Counted from the stretch's first letter, positions 43,368 to 52,421 are shown. The stretch is DNA of 64,000 bases from CAVSUZ01 sp963795415 (GCA_963795415.1 CAWCHQ010000003.1:372001-436000), one strand, 5' to 3'. The notes: generated from the letters alone by a model not told the origin. Translations and numbers: made by a program.

Positions 43368-45413
43368 ATGAGCCTGGAGGAACGCCCGGCGGTTTGCACG
43401 TACGACTGCCCGGACACGTGCAGCCTGACGGTCACGGTGGAAGACGAGCGCATCGTGAAGGTGCGTGGGTCTGATGCAATGCCGTTCACCGAGGGCGTGA
43501 TCTGCAACAAGGTGGCGCGGGATATGGCGGCGCTGGTGCATGGGCCGCAGCGGCTGCTGTATCCGATGCGGCGGACCGGGCCGAAGGGGTCGGGGCAGTT
43601 TGAGCGGATCACCTGGGATGAGGCGCTGGGCGAGATCCATGCCCGGGTGAGCGAGGTTATCCGCTGCTGGGGACCGCAGGCGGTGTCGCCGCTGAATTAC
43701 GCAGGGCCGCATGGGATGCTGGCGTATGACAGCATGTCGCTGCGGTTTTTGCACCGGCTGGGGGCGAGCCATGTGTACCGGCGGTCGCTGTGTGGTGGGG
43801 TTCGCAGCGAAGCCTGGGGGGGAACCTATGGCGCGGTGCCGGGATGCCCGCCGGAGATGGCCGAAGAGGCTGATCTGACGGTGGTCTGGGGTAACAACGC
43901 GACGGTTGCGAATTTGCACCTGGTGCGGTGCGTGCGGCGGTCGCTGCGGCGGGGCGGGAAGCTGGCAGTGATCGACCCGCTGCGGACGAAGATCGCGGCC
44001 CAGGCGGGGCTGCATATCCAATTGATGCCTGGGACGGACGTGGTTCTCGCGTTTGCGCTGGCCGCCGAGCTGGAGCGGATGGGGGCGTTCGATCAGGCGT
44101 TCATCGCAGCGCATGTGCTGGGGTTCGAGGCTTTCATGGCGCGGGCGCGGGAATGGCCGGTGGCTCGGGCGGCGAAGGTGTGCGGGGTGGAGGAGACTGC
44201 GATCCAGGCGCTGGCGGACGCGATGGCCTCGGCCGGGCGGCTGATTCTGGCGCCGGGGAACGGGCTGGAGCGGGGCCGGAACGGCGGGTCGGGTATTCGT
44301 GCGGCGATCGCATTGCCGGCCCTGATGGGGAAGCTGGGGCGGGGCAGCGGGATCGCGCTGGGGGCGGGGAACTCGTTCCCGAAGACTCCGGCGAAACTGC
44401 AGCGGCCTGATCTGGCTCCGCCGGGGACGCGGACCTTGAACCTGATCGAGATGGGGCGGCATCTGGCCGAGGATGACCTCGATCCGCCGCTGCGGGCGGT
44501 GTTTCTCTACAATCACAACCCGATCGTGGTGCATCCGGACCAGAACCGGATGCGGCGGGGGATGGCTCGGGAGGATGTGTTTTTCGTCGGGATCGACGTG
44601 ACGGTGACCGAGAGCATGGCGCAGTGTGACGTGCTGCTGCCGGGGGCGACGCATTTCGAGTATCCGGATCTGTATGCGGCTTATGGCCATCACTGGCTGC
44701 AGCGGGCCGAGCAGGTGATCGCTCCGCAGGGGGAGTTGCTGGCGAATACCGAGATTTTCCGGCTTTTGGCGGCGCGGTTCGGGTTCGACGAGGCGTGCTT
44801 CCGGGATGATGATGCGGCGCTGATGGACCAGGCGGTCGATCCGGCGGACCGGCGGCTGGGCGGGGTGCGGCCGAGCCAGATTCCGACGGATTCGGCAGTG
44901 CAGATGACCGGTCCGGATGGCAAGCCGATGGTGATGTTCGAGAACGTGTTCCCGGCGACGCCGTCGGGGAAGATCGAGCTGGAGTTGGCGAGCCTGGCGG
45001 CGAAATGGGGCGAGCAGGCGCGGCTGCCTGGGTGGCGGGAGCCGGAGGGGGATTATCCGCTGCGATTGATCTCGCCGGCTTCGGACAAGCGGATTTCCTC
45101 GACGCTGGGCGGGCTGGCGGGGTCGGCCTCGGCGCCGGCGCTGCGGATGCATCCGGCGGATGCGGGGCGGCGGGGATTGCGGACGGGGGCCCTGGCGCGG
45201 GTGTGGAACGGGCTGGGTGAGGTGGTGCTGCCGCTGGAGGTGACGGATGCGGTGCCGCCTGGGGTGGTGGCGAGCGAGAAGGGGGCGTGGCTGCGGACTA
45301 GCACGACGGGGCAGACGATTTCGGCTCTTGTTTCGGCGGAGTTGCGATCCGATGTTGCGGATGGCGCCTGCTTCAATGATACGGGCGTGGAGGTTAGCGC
45401 AGTTTCAGGCTGA
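43368..45413 (+). CDS. Molybdopterin oxidoreductase with N-terminal 4Fe-4S cluster
   Basis: A 681-residue member of the DMSO reductase superfamily. The Fe4S4 ligands are seen at the start: VCTYDCPDTCSLTV and GVICNK. Molybdopterin-binding blocks include RITWDEALGEIHARVSEVIR, SLCGGVRSEAWGGTYGAVPG, VWGNNATVANLHLVRCVRRS and FLYNHNPIVVHPDQNRMRRG. The C-terminal dinucleotide-binding domain ends with ACFNDTGVEVSAVSG. No Tat signal, so cytoplasmic. The substrate is unknown. The last codons and the TGA at 45411 are supplied by a palindromic repeat. Confidence 0.92.
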   Translation: MSLEERPAVCTYDCPDTCSLTVTVEDERIVKVRGSDAMPFTEGVICNKVARDMAALVHGPQRLLYPMRRTGPKGSGQFERITWDEALGEIHARVSEVIRCWGPQAVSPLNYAGPHGMLAYDSMSLRFLHRLGASHVYRRSLCGGVRSEAWGGTYGAVPGCPPEMAEEADLTVVWGNNATVANLHLVRCVRRSLRRGGKLAVIDPLRTKIAAQAGLHIQLMPGTDVVLAFALAAELERMGAFDQAFIAAHVLGFEAFMARAREWPVARAAKVCGVEETAIQALADAMASAGRLILAPGNGLERGRNGGSGIRAAIALPALMGKLGRGSGIALGAGNSFPKTPAKLQRPDLAPPGTRTLNLIEMGRHLAEDDLDPPLRAVFLYNHNPIVVHPDQNRMRRGMAREDVFFVGIDVTVTESMAQCDVLLPGATHFEYPDLYAAYGHHWLQRAEQVIAPQGELLANTEIFRLLAARFGFDEACFRDDDAALMDQAVDPADRRLGGVRPSQIPTDSAVQMTGPDGKPMVMFENVFPATPSGKIELELASLAAKWGEQARLPGWREPEGDYPLRLISPASDKRISSTLGGLAGSASAPALRMHPADAGRRGLRTGALARVWNGLGEVVLPLEVTDAVPPGVVASEKGAWLRTSTTGQTISALVSAELRSDVADGACFNDTGVEVSAVSG

Positions 45414-45430
45414 CTGTATCAGCCTGAAAC
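45402..45430. repeat. TTTCAGGCTGA palindrome supplying a stop codon
   Basis: GTTTCAGGCTGA (45402-45413) and TCAGCCTGAAAC (45419-45430) are perfect complements. The TGA stop of the molybdopterin oxidoreductase lies in the left arm. Other copies: 46092-46129, 54116-54153, 62177-62211, 63212-63253. Confidence 0.9.
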
Positions 45431-45452
45431 GCTCTAGCGTGGCGTTAACCTG

Positions 45453-45630
45453 ATACAACCTGCGGCTTCGGGTTTTCGGCGGGTTGTACCAAAGCCCGGT
45501 TTTCCCGGCGGCGTTTTGTACCAAAGTCTGGTTTTGGCGGTGGCTGTTTGGTACCGACCGCCGAATTGCCGGGGTGCGGATCGTACAAAACCGCTTTTTC
45601 GCGCTGTCCGGTTGGTACCGAACTTTTTGC
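45453..45630. repeat. Phased GTAC array 2: five or six units every 32-33 bp
   Basis: GTAC cores occur at 45486, 45518, 45551, 45583 and 45615 (spacings 32, 33, 32, 32), with a degenerate ATAC unit 33 bp before at 45453. Units read TTTTGTACCAAA followed by a G/C block and TTTT. The spacing is the same as in array 1 at 21436, while the sequence between cores differs. Confidence 0.8.
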
Positions 45631-45799
45631 AGTTTTGCGACGTTTATGTGGGCTGCGAGATCGACGCGCGATTCGGCGACCGGGGTGCGGAATGCGAGAG
45701 AGCCTGTGGCGGCGCCGATCGGTTCTGGGCGCGGGCGTCGGACTGGCGGCAGGATGGCCGGCAGTCGGAAAACGGATTGAGCGGTGAATTCGTTCGGAC

Positions 45800-46085
45800 A
45801 GAAACCAGGTGCGGCGGCCGACTGGGCGTAGCGGCGCAGGATACGGCGGGCGGGCAGCGGTATGGCCACCGCGTGAACGAGGGCTTTCCGATGTGCAGCA
45901 CGTTCAAGGTGCTGGCCTGTTCAGCGCTGCTTATGCGTGTTGATGAGGGGCGGGTTTTCTCCTGTAACGAAATCGCGGGCGGGCGGGGAAGGGATGACGC
46001 TTGCGGAGCTGTGTCAGGCGGCTTTGACTCGCAGCGACAATACGGCGGCGACATGGTATGGGCAGGTAGCGCCTATGCAGGCCTT
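45800..46085 (+). pseudogene. Class A beta-lactamase fragment
   Basis: The region encodes GGRLGVAAQDTAGGQRYGHR and VNEGFPMCSTFKVLACSALL, carrying the active-site STFK (S70-x-x-K73). After a frame change near 45985 it continues MTLAELCQAALTRSDNTAAT, carrying the SDN motif. The protein ends after about 12 further residues, so the omega loop and KTG regions are missing. No signal peptide is intact. It cannot be an active enzyme as it stands. It lies between GTAC array 2 and a palindrome, near an IS110. Confidence 0.8.
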
Positions 46086-46091
46086 ACATTA

Positions 46092-46129
46092 GAGCAGTTC
46101 AGGCTGACTGGATCAGTCTGAAACTGCTT
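46092..46129. repeat. TTCAGGCTGA palindrome, copy 2
   Basis: GAGCAG-TTCAGGCTGA-CTGGA-TCAGTCTGAA-ACTGCTT. One base shorter and one mismatch compared with the other copies. It ends the beta-lactamase fragment. From here to 46325 there is no gene, only a GCCGGCGAG-TTCGCAG-CTCGCCGGC hairpin near 46174. Confidence 0.8.
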
Positions 46130-46325
46130 GTCTTATGACTTCCCCCGCCGTTTCGGTGAGAATGGGGTGTCGCCGGCGAGTTCGCAGCTCGCCGGCGACG
46201 GGAGGGGATGGGTCGTGAAACTGCCGGCCGTGATGGGCCGCGTTTGACCACCCCTCTCTTTTCCTTGCGGCCTGAACGGATACCCGGGCTCACGGCCCGG
46301 ATGACAAGCAAAGGACAGGGAAAAG

Positions 46326-47271
46326 ATGACCGCCACTTTAGCGCAAACCGCTGGCGTTGACATCTCCAAAGCCTCGCTCGACGTCTCTCTCCATCCCAGT
46401 GGCCTGGCACGTCAGTTCGCCAACCACCCAGGCGGCCTCGCAGCCTTGTCGGCGTGGCTCAAAAAAGCCAGCGTGGACCGTGTCGTGTTTGAACCGACCG
46501 GGGCCTATCATCACGCCTTCGAGCGGCGTCTCAGCCAAGCCGGTCTGAAGCTGGTGAAGCTGAGCCCGCTGCAGGCACGCCGCTTCGCCGAGGCCATCGG
46601 CCGGCGTGCCAAAACCGATCGCGTCGATGCCGCCATGCTCGCCCGCTTCGGCGCGCTCTGCCAGTTGCCGGATCGTCCGATGGTCAGTGAAACGATCGCC
46701 ACCATGAAGGAACTGCTGGTCGCGCGCCGCGCCCTGGTGAAGGATCAGGTAGCCACGTCGAACCGCGATCGGGTCCTGCGTTCATCATTGCTCAAGCGCC
46801 TGGCTGCCCAACGGCTGCGGCAGGTGGCGCGCCAGATCGCCGCCATTGATGCGGCCTTGCGCGAGCTGTGCAAAGCCGATGCCGCGCTGAAGGCCCGCCT
46901 CGCCATCCTCGTCAGCATCCCAGGGATTGGTGAGGCCACGGCGTTGACCATGCTCATCGAAATGCCGGAACTCGGCAGCCTGGAAAACAACTGCGCCGCC
47001 AGCCTGGCCGGTCTGGCGCCGGTCGCCCGCGACCCAAGGCCAGCACAGCGGCAAGCGCTTCATCCGCGGCGGCCGCGCTCCGCTGCGCCAGGCGCTCTAT
47101 ATGCCGGCCCTGGTCGCCACCCGCTTCAACGCGGACATGAAGCGGAAATACCAGGCCCTCATCGCCGGCGGCAAACCGCCCAAGGTTGCGATCATCGCCA
47201 TCATGCGCAAGCTCGTCATTCTGGCGAACGCCTTGCTGCGCGAGGGGCGGGCCTGGATGGCGGTTGCGTGA
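46326..47271 (+). mobile_element. IS110-family transposase gene (second type), one frameshift
   Basis: It starts MTATLAQTAGVDISKASLDV, with the first catalytic aspartate, then VVFEPTGAYHHAFERRLSQA, GRRAKTDRVDAAMLARFGAL, and the C-terminal LVSIPGIGEATALTMLIEMP. At the CCC run 47033-47035 one extra C shifts the frame; without it the end reads GQHSGKRFIRGGRAPLRQAL, MPALVATRFNADMKRKYQAL and stops at 47269. The corrected length is about 314 residues. It differs strongly from the IS110 gene at 8324. The ends of the element cannot be set from the sequence. Confidence 0.88.
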
Positions 47272-47419
47272 GGCGTGCGATGGCCGTCTGCGCGGGTGAA
47301 ATCGATATCTGTGCTTTGGTTGATGTGGGGCGGGTGGGGTTGTGGGCAACGTGCTTGGGTTGTCCACAAATCCACCGGCCGGATCGGTCGCCTAACCTCG
47401 CTTGACTAAGACGGATACT

Positions 47420-48568
47420 CTAACTCTGCGCTTCGGGCGAGATGACGATGCAATTCTTGTGAGTATGGGACAACGTCGCGCATGCCTTGACGGCGGATTC
47501 GCGAGAAATGCCGGTCAGGCGGGCTCGCCAGAGGGTTGCGTGGGTCTGATGGACGCTGCCGACGGCGCCGTGAGCTGAGGCGAGTTCGGCATGGGCGTCG
47601 GCTTTGGCGGTGCGAACGGCCGACTCGGCGTCGTTCTGGCGACCGAACGCGCCGACCTGGACGGCCCAGCCGCCGCTGTGGCCCATCGGGGCGGGTTCCG
47701 CCATCGCTTGCGGGATTAGTCCGAAATGATGACGCCGGGTCTGGTGGGTTGAGGCAATGGCGCTGGCGAGCATGACGTGCGGGGCGGGCGCCTGAGCCGG
47801 GGCGGGGGGCTGCTGCAGGCGGGCGAGGCGCAGCTTTGCGCCGTGGCGTTCATGTGGACGGGCCTGGGCGAGCTGCACCGTTCCGCCGTAGCGCATCCCG
47901 GGCGGGATGTCGTAGGGGATCTGGTTCATGGCGTAGTCCTCGGCCGGGGAGCGGTGCTGGGGATAGATGCCCTGTATCATTGGCGCGATCATGGCGACGT
48001 AGCGCCGCGTTTCATCGGGCATGGCGCGCTGGTTGCTGAGGTAATCATCGAGCCGGCGCGGCCCCGCGTTATATGCGGCGAGGAATCCCGGGACGCCGTA
48101 TATATCGTACATCTCACGCAGATAGGCTGCGCCGGCCATGATGTTGTCGTGCGGATCGTAGGGATCATCACCGAGGCTGTACTGGGTCTGCAGGTCGGCG
48201 TAGGTATCGGGCATCACCTGCATCAGGCCCATTGCGCCTTTCGGGGAGATGATGAGGCTTCCGGACATATATTCCTGGCCATTGGATTCAACCGACATGA
48301 CCGCGCGGATCCACAAGTCAGGCACGTCGAATCGCTTGGCGGCCTGCTGGATATAGGGTCCCCAGGGATCATCCGGCGGGCCGGGAGGTGTATAGTTGCC
48401 TCTGGCATGGGCTGCATATTGGATGGCGGCGGCGGTCTGATTCTGGTCGATCGAGGCGGAAGGACCCTGTGCCGCGCAGGCTGTCATCAAAGCCAGGACT
48501 GCAGCGCAGGCAGCCGCGCGGGTGAAAGGGATCAGCGAGGATGAGGCACGCAACTGCCGCTGGGTCAT
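47420..48568 (-). CDS. Lytic transglycosylase lipoprotein with C-terminal SPOR domain
   Basis: A 382-residue cell-wall enzyme. The signal ends in the lipobox LMTAC (cysteine near residue 31). The SLT domain carries the catalytic glutamate in WIRAVMSVESNGQEYMSGSL, followed by SPKGAMGLMQVMPDTYADLQ and VPGFLAAYNAGPRRLDDYLS. The C-terminal SPOR domain (GGWAVQVGAFGRQNDAESAV) binds denuded septal peptidoglycan. Likely an outer- or inner-membrane-anchored division-linked enzyme. Confidence 0.92.
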   Translation of the reverse strand: MTQRQLRASSSLIPFTRAAACAAVLALMTACAAQGPSASIDQNQTAAAIQYAAHARGNYTPPGPPDDPWGPYIQQAAKRFDVPDLWIRAVMSVESNGQEYMSGSLIISPKGAMGLMQVMPDTYADLQTQYSLGDDPYDPHDNIMAGAAYLREMYDIYGVPGFLAAYNAGPRRLDDYLSNQRAMPDETRRYVAMIAPMIQGIYPQHRSPAEDYAMNQIPYDIPPGMRYGGTVQLAQARPHERHGAKLRLARLQQPPAPAQAPAPHVMLASAIASTHQTRRHHFGLIPQAMAEPAPMGHSGGWAVQVGAFGRQNDAESAVRTAKADAHAELASAHGAVGSVHQTHATLWRARLTGISRESAVKACATLSHTHKNCIVISPEAQS

Positions 48569-48973
48569 CCGCTCAAAACCTCCATCAGTTTTATGGCCGC
48601 AAAAAGCCGGGGGGCACGGCGGGCCAGAAGGGCGCCCCCGCTTCAGCTAGTCGTTCAGGAGTTGAGGCTAAGTGCTTAACCTATATCCGTCTTTCCCGCA
48701 AGAACATCTCGCCTTGCGAGTCGGTCCCATGGCCGGGCGCGACAAATGAAGAACATTACGATTGATTTATGATACTTCGTTGAAAGCAGATCGGTATCAA
48801 TTGAGCCTTTCAGTTTGCACCGCACCGGCGGTTCGCTGCCTCCGTCGGTTCGGGATTGCTTCAGCGCCATGCGCCTCGCAATGACGGATGAAGGGGCGGC
48901 CGGCGCGGGCCTTGGCGAAGGAGCGTGCGGGAGTCATGGTGAGAAGTTGCCGAGCTGAGGACACATACGAAGG
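48569..48973. other. Intergenic region with an AT-richer patch and a palindrome
   Basis: These 405 bases separate the divergent transglycosylase and aldolase genes. An AT-richer patch at about 48735-48810 may hold promoters. An ATTGCTTC...CTCGCAATGAC palindrome (about 48851-48885) is related to the one at 38524. I see no gene. Confidence 0.55.
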
Positions 48974-50041
48974 ATGAGTTACGAACCGCCGCGCTTCGAT
49001 TTTACCGTTCCCGTGCGGGTCAATTTGTCATCGGATACGCAGACCAAGCCATCCCGCGGGATGAAAGAGGCGATGATGGCGGCGGAGGTCGGGGACGAGC
49101 AGATGGGCTCCGACCCGACAGTATGGGCCCTGTGCGATCGCGTCGCGGCGCTGCTCGGCAAGGAAGCGGCGGTGTTCCTGCCCTCGGGGACGATGTGCAA
49201 CCAGATTGCGCTGGCGACGCATTGCAGGCCGGGGGACGAGGTGCTGGCGCATGCGACGGCGCATATCCAGGGGAGCGAGGGCGGGGGACCCGGGGCGATC
49301 GCCGGGGTGATGGTGACGGGGCTGAGTGGCCCACGCGGGATGTTCACGCCAGCGACCCTGGAGGCGGCGATCCGGCCGGTCGGGCGATACAGCCCGCCGC
49401 AGCGGCTGGTGGTTGTGGAGCAGACCTCGAATCGCGGCGGCGGGTCCTGCTGGCCTGCGGAACAGCTTCGGCAGGTGGCTGATTGCGCCCACGCCCATGG
49501 CCTGGCGACCCATATGGATGCGGCACGGCTGATGAACGCGGCGGTGGCGCTGGGGGTGCCGGCGGCGACCCAGGCGGCCGCCTATGACAGCCTGTGGCTG
49601 GACTTCACCAAGGGGCTGGGCGCGCCGCTGGGTGCGGTGCTGGCGGGATCGAAGGCGTTCATCGGCCAGGCATGGCGCTGGAAGCAGCGCCTGGGCGGGG
49701 CGATGCGCCAGGGCGGGATATGTGCCGCGGCGTGCCTGTATGCGCTCGATCACAATGTGGAGCGGCTGGCGGAGGATCACGCGAATGCCCGTGCCCTGGC
49801 GCGCGGCATGAGTGAGCTGCCGGGTATTCGGATCGAGGAGGAGCCGGAGACGAACCTGATTTTCTTCGACACGTCGGCTTCCGGTCTGACCGCGGCCGAA
49901 TTCGCAGGCCGGCTGCGGGGAAGGGGCGTGCTGGTGTCCACGGCGGGGGCTTACCGGGGACGGGCATGCCTGCACCTGGACGTGGGACAGGCGCAGGTGG
50001 AGGAAGCGCTTTCGATCATGCGGGAGGTGCTTCGGGGCTAG
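48974..50041 (+). CDS. ltaE: Low-specificity L-threonine aldolase
   Basis: A 355-residue PLP enzyme cleaving threonine or allo-threonine to glycine and acetaldehyde. Family blocks: VNLSSDTQTKPSRGMKEAMM, VGDEQMGSDPTVWALCDRVA, EAAVFLPSGTMCNQIALATH, THMDAARLMNAAVALGV, and the PLP-lysine region SLWLDFTKGLGAPLGAVLAG. Full length. It stands directly before prmC, in the position where prfA is often found, so the usual prfA-prmC pair is broken here. Confidence 0.92.
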   Translation: MSYEPPRFDFTVPVRVNLSSDTQTKPSRGMKEAMMAAEVGDEQMGSDPTVWALCDRVAALLGKEAAVFLPSGTMCNQIALATHCRPGDEVLAHATAHIQGSEGGGPGAIAGVMVTGLSGPRGMFTPATLEAAIRPVGRYSPPQRLVVVEQTSNRGGGSCWPAEQLRQVADCAHAHGLATHMDAARLMNAAVALGVPAATQAAAYDSLWLDFTKGLGAPLGAVLAGSKAFIGQAWRWKQRLGGAMRQGGICAAACLYALDHNVERLAEDHANARALARGMSELPGIRIEEEPETNLIFFDTSASGLTAAEFAGRLRGRGVLVSTAGAYRGRACLHLDVGQAQVEEALSIMREVLRG

Positions 50042-50067
50042 CCTTAGCTTGAAGGCGGAGCGCGCCG

Positions 50068-50919
50068 GTGATGCGATTGCGAGGGCGGCGAGTTCGGCTC
50101 GGCGCCGCCGGAATAACCCGGCCACGGATGGAAGCCCGCCTTCTGCTCGCGCACTCCTTGGGCTGCACCGTCGAGGCTCTGATCCGCGAAGCCGGGCAAG
50201 AGATTGACGCAGGTGCCTTCGACGCTCTGGTGGACCGGCGGGCCAGCCGCGAGCCGCTCGCACTTGTCCTTGGGTACCGGGAATTCTGGAGCCTGCGCTT
50301 TGCCGTGTCTCCCGCGACGCTGATCCCGCGCCCCGAATCGGAAACGCTGATCGAAGCCGCGCTGGAAGCGTTTCCGTCCCGCACCGATTCGCTGCGCATG
50401 CTGGATCTCGGCACCGGCACGGGATGCCTGCTTCTGGCGGCCTTGCACGAGTTCCCCGAAGCATTCGGGACCGGGGTGGACCGGCGATACGCGGCAGCGG
50501 CTCTGGCTGGGCGTAATGCGGAGGCACTGGGCCTGGCGGCGCGCTCCGGCTTCATCTGCGGGAACTGGGCTGATGCGGTGCAGGCGCGATTCGACCTGGT
50601 GCTGAGTAATCCCCCCTATATTGCCTCGGGCGCGATCGCCTCACTGATGCCCGAGGTCGGCCGGTACGAGCCGCGAGCCGCCCTGGATGGCGGGCCGGAC
50701 GGGCTGGAGGCATACCGGGTGCTCATTTCTGCCATTCCCAGGCTCCTGAAGGAGGCGGGCGTGGCCATTCTGGAACTTGGCGCAGGGCAGGCGGAGGCGG
50801 TGGCGGACCTCGCAAAACGCCGCGGACTTACCACATTGATGCGAGCAGACCTGGGCGGGACCCCTCGAGCCCTGGTTCTGCGTAACACTTTGCCACGAAA
50901 AAACCATTTGGCAGAATGA
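50068..50919 (+). CDS. prmC: Release factor glutamine methyltransferase
   Basis: PrmC methylates the glutamine of the GGQ motif of release factors. The 283-residue protein has the N-terminal helical domain (RPRMEARLLLAHSLGCTVEA), the SAM motif MLDLGTGTGCLLLAALHEF and the catalytic LVLSNPPYIASG (NPPY). ALVLGYREFWSLRFAVSPAT and LIPRPESETLIE are family hallmarks. GTG at 50068 or the adjacent ATG at 50071 can start it. It lies 26 bases after ltaE. Confidence 0.92.
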   Translation: MMRLRGRRVRLGAAGITRPRMEARLLLAHSLGCTVEALIREAGQEIDAGAFDALVDRRASREPLALVLGYREFWSLRFAVSPATLIPRPESETLIEAALEAFPSRTDSLRMLDLGTGTGCLLLAALHEFPEAFGTGVDRRYAAAALAGRNAEALGLAARSGFICGNWADAVQARFDLVLSNPPYIASGAIASLMPEVGRYEPRAALDGGPDGLEAYRVLISAIPRLLKEAGVAILELGAGQAEAVADLAKRRGLTTLMRADLGGTPRALVLRNTLPRKNHLAE

Positions 50920-51108
50920 GAAGGGGAGTTCTAGCTTCGACGCTATGGCAAGGGACAGCCGCGATTTGGCTGTGTCCCGGCTCCGTCAGGGCGGTGCCTG
51001 CCAACCCTAACGCCGAAGGATCGAAGCTCGGCCGCGAAACTCAAAGCGCGGGAGTTGCGCCCGCTGCGAGGTTGCGGTCCTGCAACTAGAAGGCACGATG
51101 ATATTAAT

Positions 51109-51573
51109 ATGAACATGAAGCGCATGCGTGGGCGTGGCGGCCATCGGAATGGCGGAGGCGGTCCAATCCGCCATCATGGCGGGGGCGGCGGCGGAATACC
51201 GCTGAACCGCAACCATGTTTTCGACAGCAACGGACCGGATCTCAGGGTGCGCGGCACTGCCCAGCAGTTGTTCGAGAAATACCTGCAGCTGGGACGCGAT
51301 GCGACATCCGGCGGCGACCGGGTCATGGCGGAAGGCTACTTCCAGCATGCGGAGCATTATTTTCGCATCCTGAACGCGATGAACCAGGCCGCGCAGCAGA
51401 ACCAGCAGCATCAGCAGAACGGTCAGCCGCTCCAGCCGCGCCGGCAATACAACGGCGAGGAGGCCGGCGTGCAGCCGATCACCGCGGAGGCGGAGGAATC
51501 CGAAACGGCTCCGGGCACCGGGGATCAGCCGGAGACACGGGAGGTTCCGATCGCGGCTTCTTCGGACGCCTGA
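51109..51573 (+). CDS. DUF4167 domain protein
   Basis: A 154-residue protein typical of alphaproteobacteria, usually next to prmC as here. The N-terminus is Arg/Gly-rich (KRMRGRGGHRNGGGGPIRHH), followed by the conserved domain NRNHVFDSNGPDLRVRGTAQ and GDRVMAEGYFQHAEHYFRIL, and a Gln/Glu-rich tail. The RGG-like start suggests RNA binding. An in-frame start further upstream lacks similarity. Confidence 0.9.
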   Translation: MNMKRMRGRGGHRNGGGGPIRHHGGGGGGIPLNRNHVFDSNGPDLRVRGTAQQLFEKYLQLGRDATSGGDRVMAEGYFQHAEHYFRILNAMNQAAQQNQQHQQNGQPLQPRRQYNGEEAGVQPITAEAEESETAPGTGDQPETREVPIAASSDA

Positions 51574-51588
51574 GAACCGGAGACGCTT

Positions 51589-51699
51589 GGTATCGACTGT
51601 CTGTGAAAGTCGGTACGCTGCTCGCTGACTGAGTATCCGATTCACGCGACGAAGCGTGCGCGCTTCGCGCCCCACGCTTCTCTACCACCGGATACCAGT
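51589..51699. repeat. Interspersed repeat, copy 2 (copy 1 at 22474-22583)
   Basis: It starts GGTATCGACTG-TCTGTGA-AAGTCGGTAC and shares GAGTATCC, ATTCACGCGACGAAGCGTGC and the end CGGATACCAG with copy 1. The outer GGTATC/GATACC are complementary. Confidence 0.85.
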
Positions 51700-51810
51700 C
51701 CCCAACGAGGCGCGGCAGCGAGGAGGTTCGCCTGGATCGCCACGGCCAGCTCCGCGGACCTCGGGATGACGGCCACGGCCCCTCGCCGCAATCGAGCGGT
51801 TTCTTGTTAG

Positions 51811-51863
51811 TGTCCCGAATCGGAAGTGCGCCATTGTGGAATAGCGGCCGATTCGGAACACTA
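51811..51863. repeat. Inverted repeat TGTCCCGAATCGG / CCGATTCGGAACA
   Basis: Near-perfect 13-bp arms enclose about 27 bases. The layout resembles a very short transposon-derived unit. It leads directly into the 75-bp tandem repeat. Confidence 0.65.
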
Positions 51864-52010
51864 GCTGTTTGTTTTGAGTGGCCTGCTTATCCCCTGCGTC
51901 CGCCGCAGAGTGCGGCGAACTCCGGGGGCAGGTCACTAGCTGTTTGTTTTGAGTGGCCTGCTTAATCCCTGCGTCCGCCGCAGAGTGCGGCGAACTTCGG
52001 GGGCAGGTCA
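51861..52010. repeat. Two tandem copies of a 75-bp unit
   Basis: The unit starts CTAGCTGTTTGTTTTGAGTG, holds the hairpin CGCCGCAGAGTGCGGCG, and ends GGGGGCAGGTCA. The copies 51861-51935 and 51936-52010 differ at only a few bases, and a CTAG restarts a third unit. 75 bp is a multiple of three. No gene uses it. Confidence 0.9.
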
Positions 52011-52174
52011 CTAGGCCGCTTTGCGGCTCACGCGAACTCATGCGTCCTGGGGCGTCCCGAGGCGACCGGGGGCCGACCGGGGGGCGATCTGGAACCGACC
52101 GGGACAGCAGGCTTTCGCCGGGAACCTGCCCGGGCTATATGCCCCGGCTTTCCCCGGCAGCGCAGGAGCGGCTC

Positions 52175-52399
52175 ATGAAATCCGGCATCCATCCCGAGTA
52201 CCACGAGATCACCGTCGTCATGACGGATGGCACGCAGTTCAAGACCCGGTCCTGCTACGGGAATGTGGGCGATGCGCTGCGGCTCGATATTGATCCGAAG
52301 TCGCATCCGGCATGGACGGGCCAGCACCGGATCATCGATTCGGGAGGACAGGTGGCGAAATTCAACAAGAAGTTCGCGGGGCTGGGGATAAAGAAGTAA
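52175..52399 (+). CDS. rpmE: 50S ribosomal protein L31
   Basis: A 74-residue L31, starting MKSGIHPEYHEITVVMTDGT behind AGGAG. The SCYGNVGDALRLDIDPKSHP and WTGQHRIIDSGGQVAKFNKK match alphaproteobacterial L31 of the zinc-free type: the CxxC pair is absent and only one cysteine remains. The conserved end KFAGLGIKK is present. Confidence 0.93.
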   Translation: MKSGIHPEYHEITVVMTDGTQFKTRSCYGNVGDALRLDIDPKSHPAWTGQHRIIDSGGQVAKFNKKFAGLGIKK

Positions 52400-52421
52400 G
52401 GGGCCGGCAGAGAACTTACCT

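Noticed and set aside
43350..45152. 600-codon minus-strand open frame opposite the molybdopterin oxidoreductase
   Set aside because: Antisense shadow; the plus strand shows the Fe-S cysteines and cofactor-binding blocks.
45453..45630. Tandem-repeat protein encoded by the GTAC array
   Set aside because: The 32/33-bp alternation changes reading phase and all frames lack a start with ribosome site.
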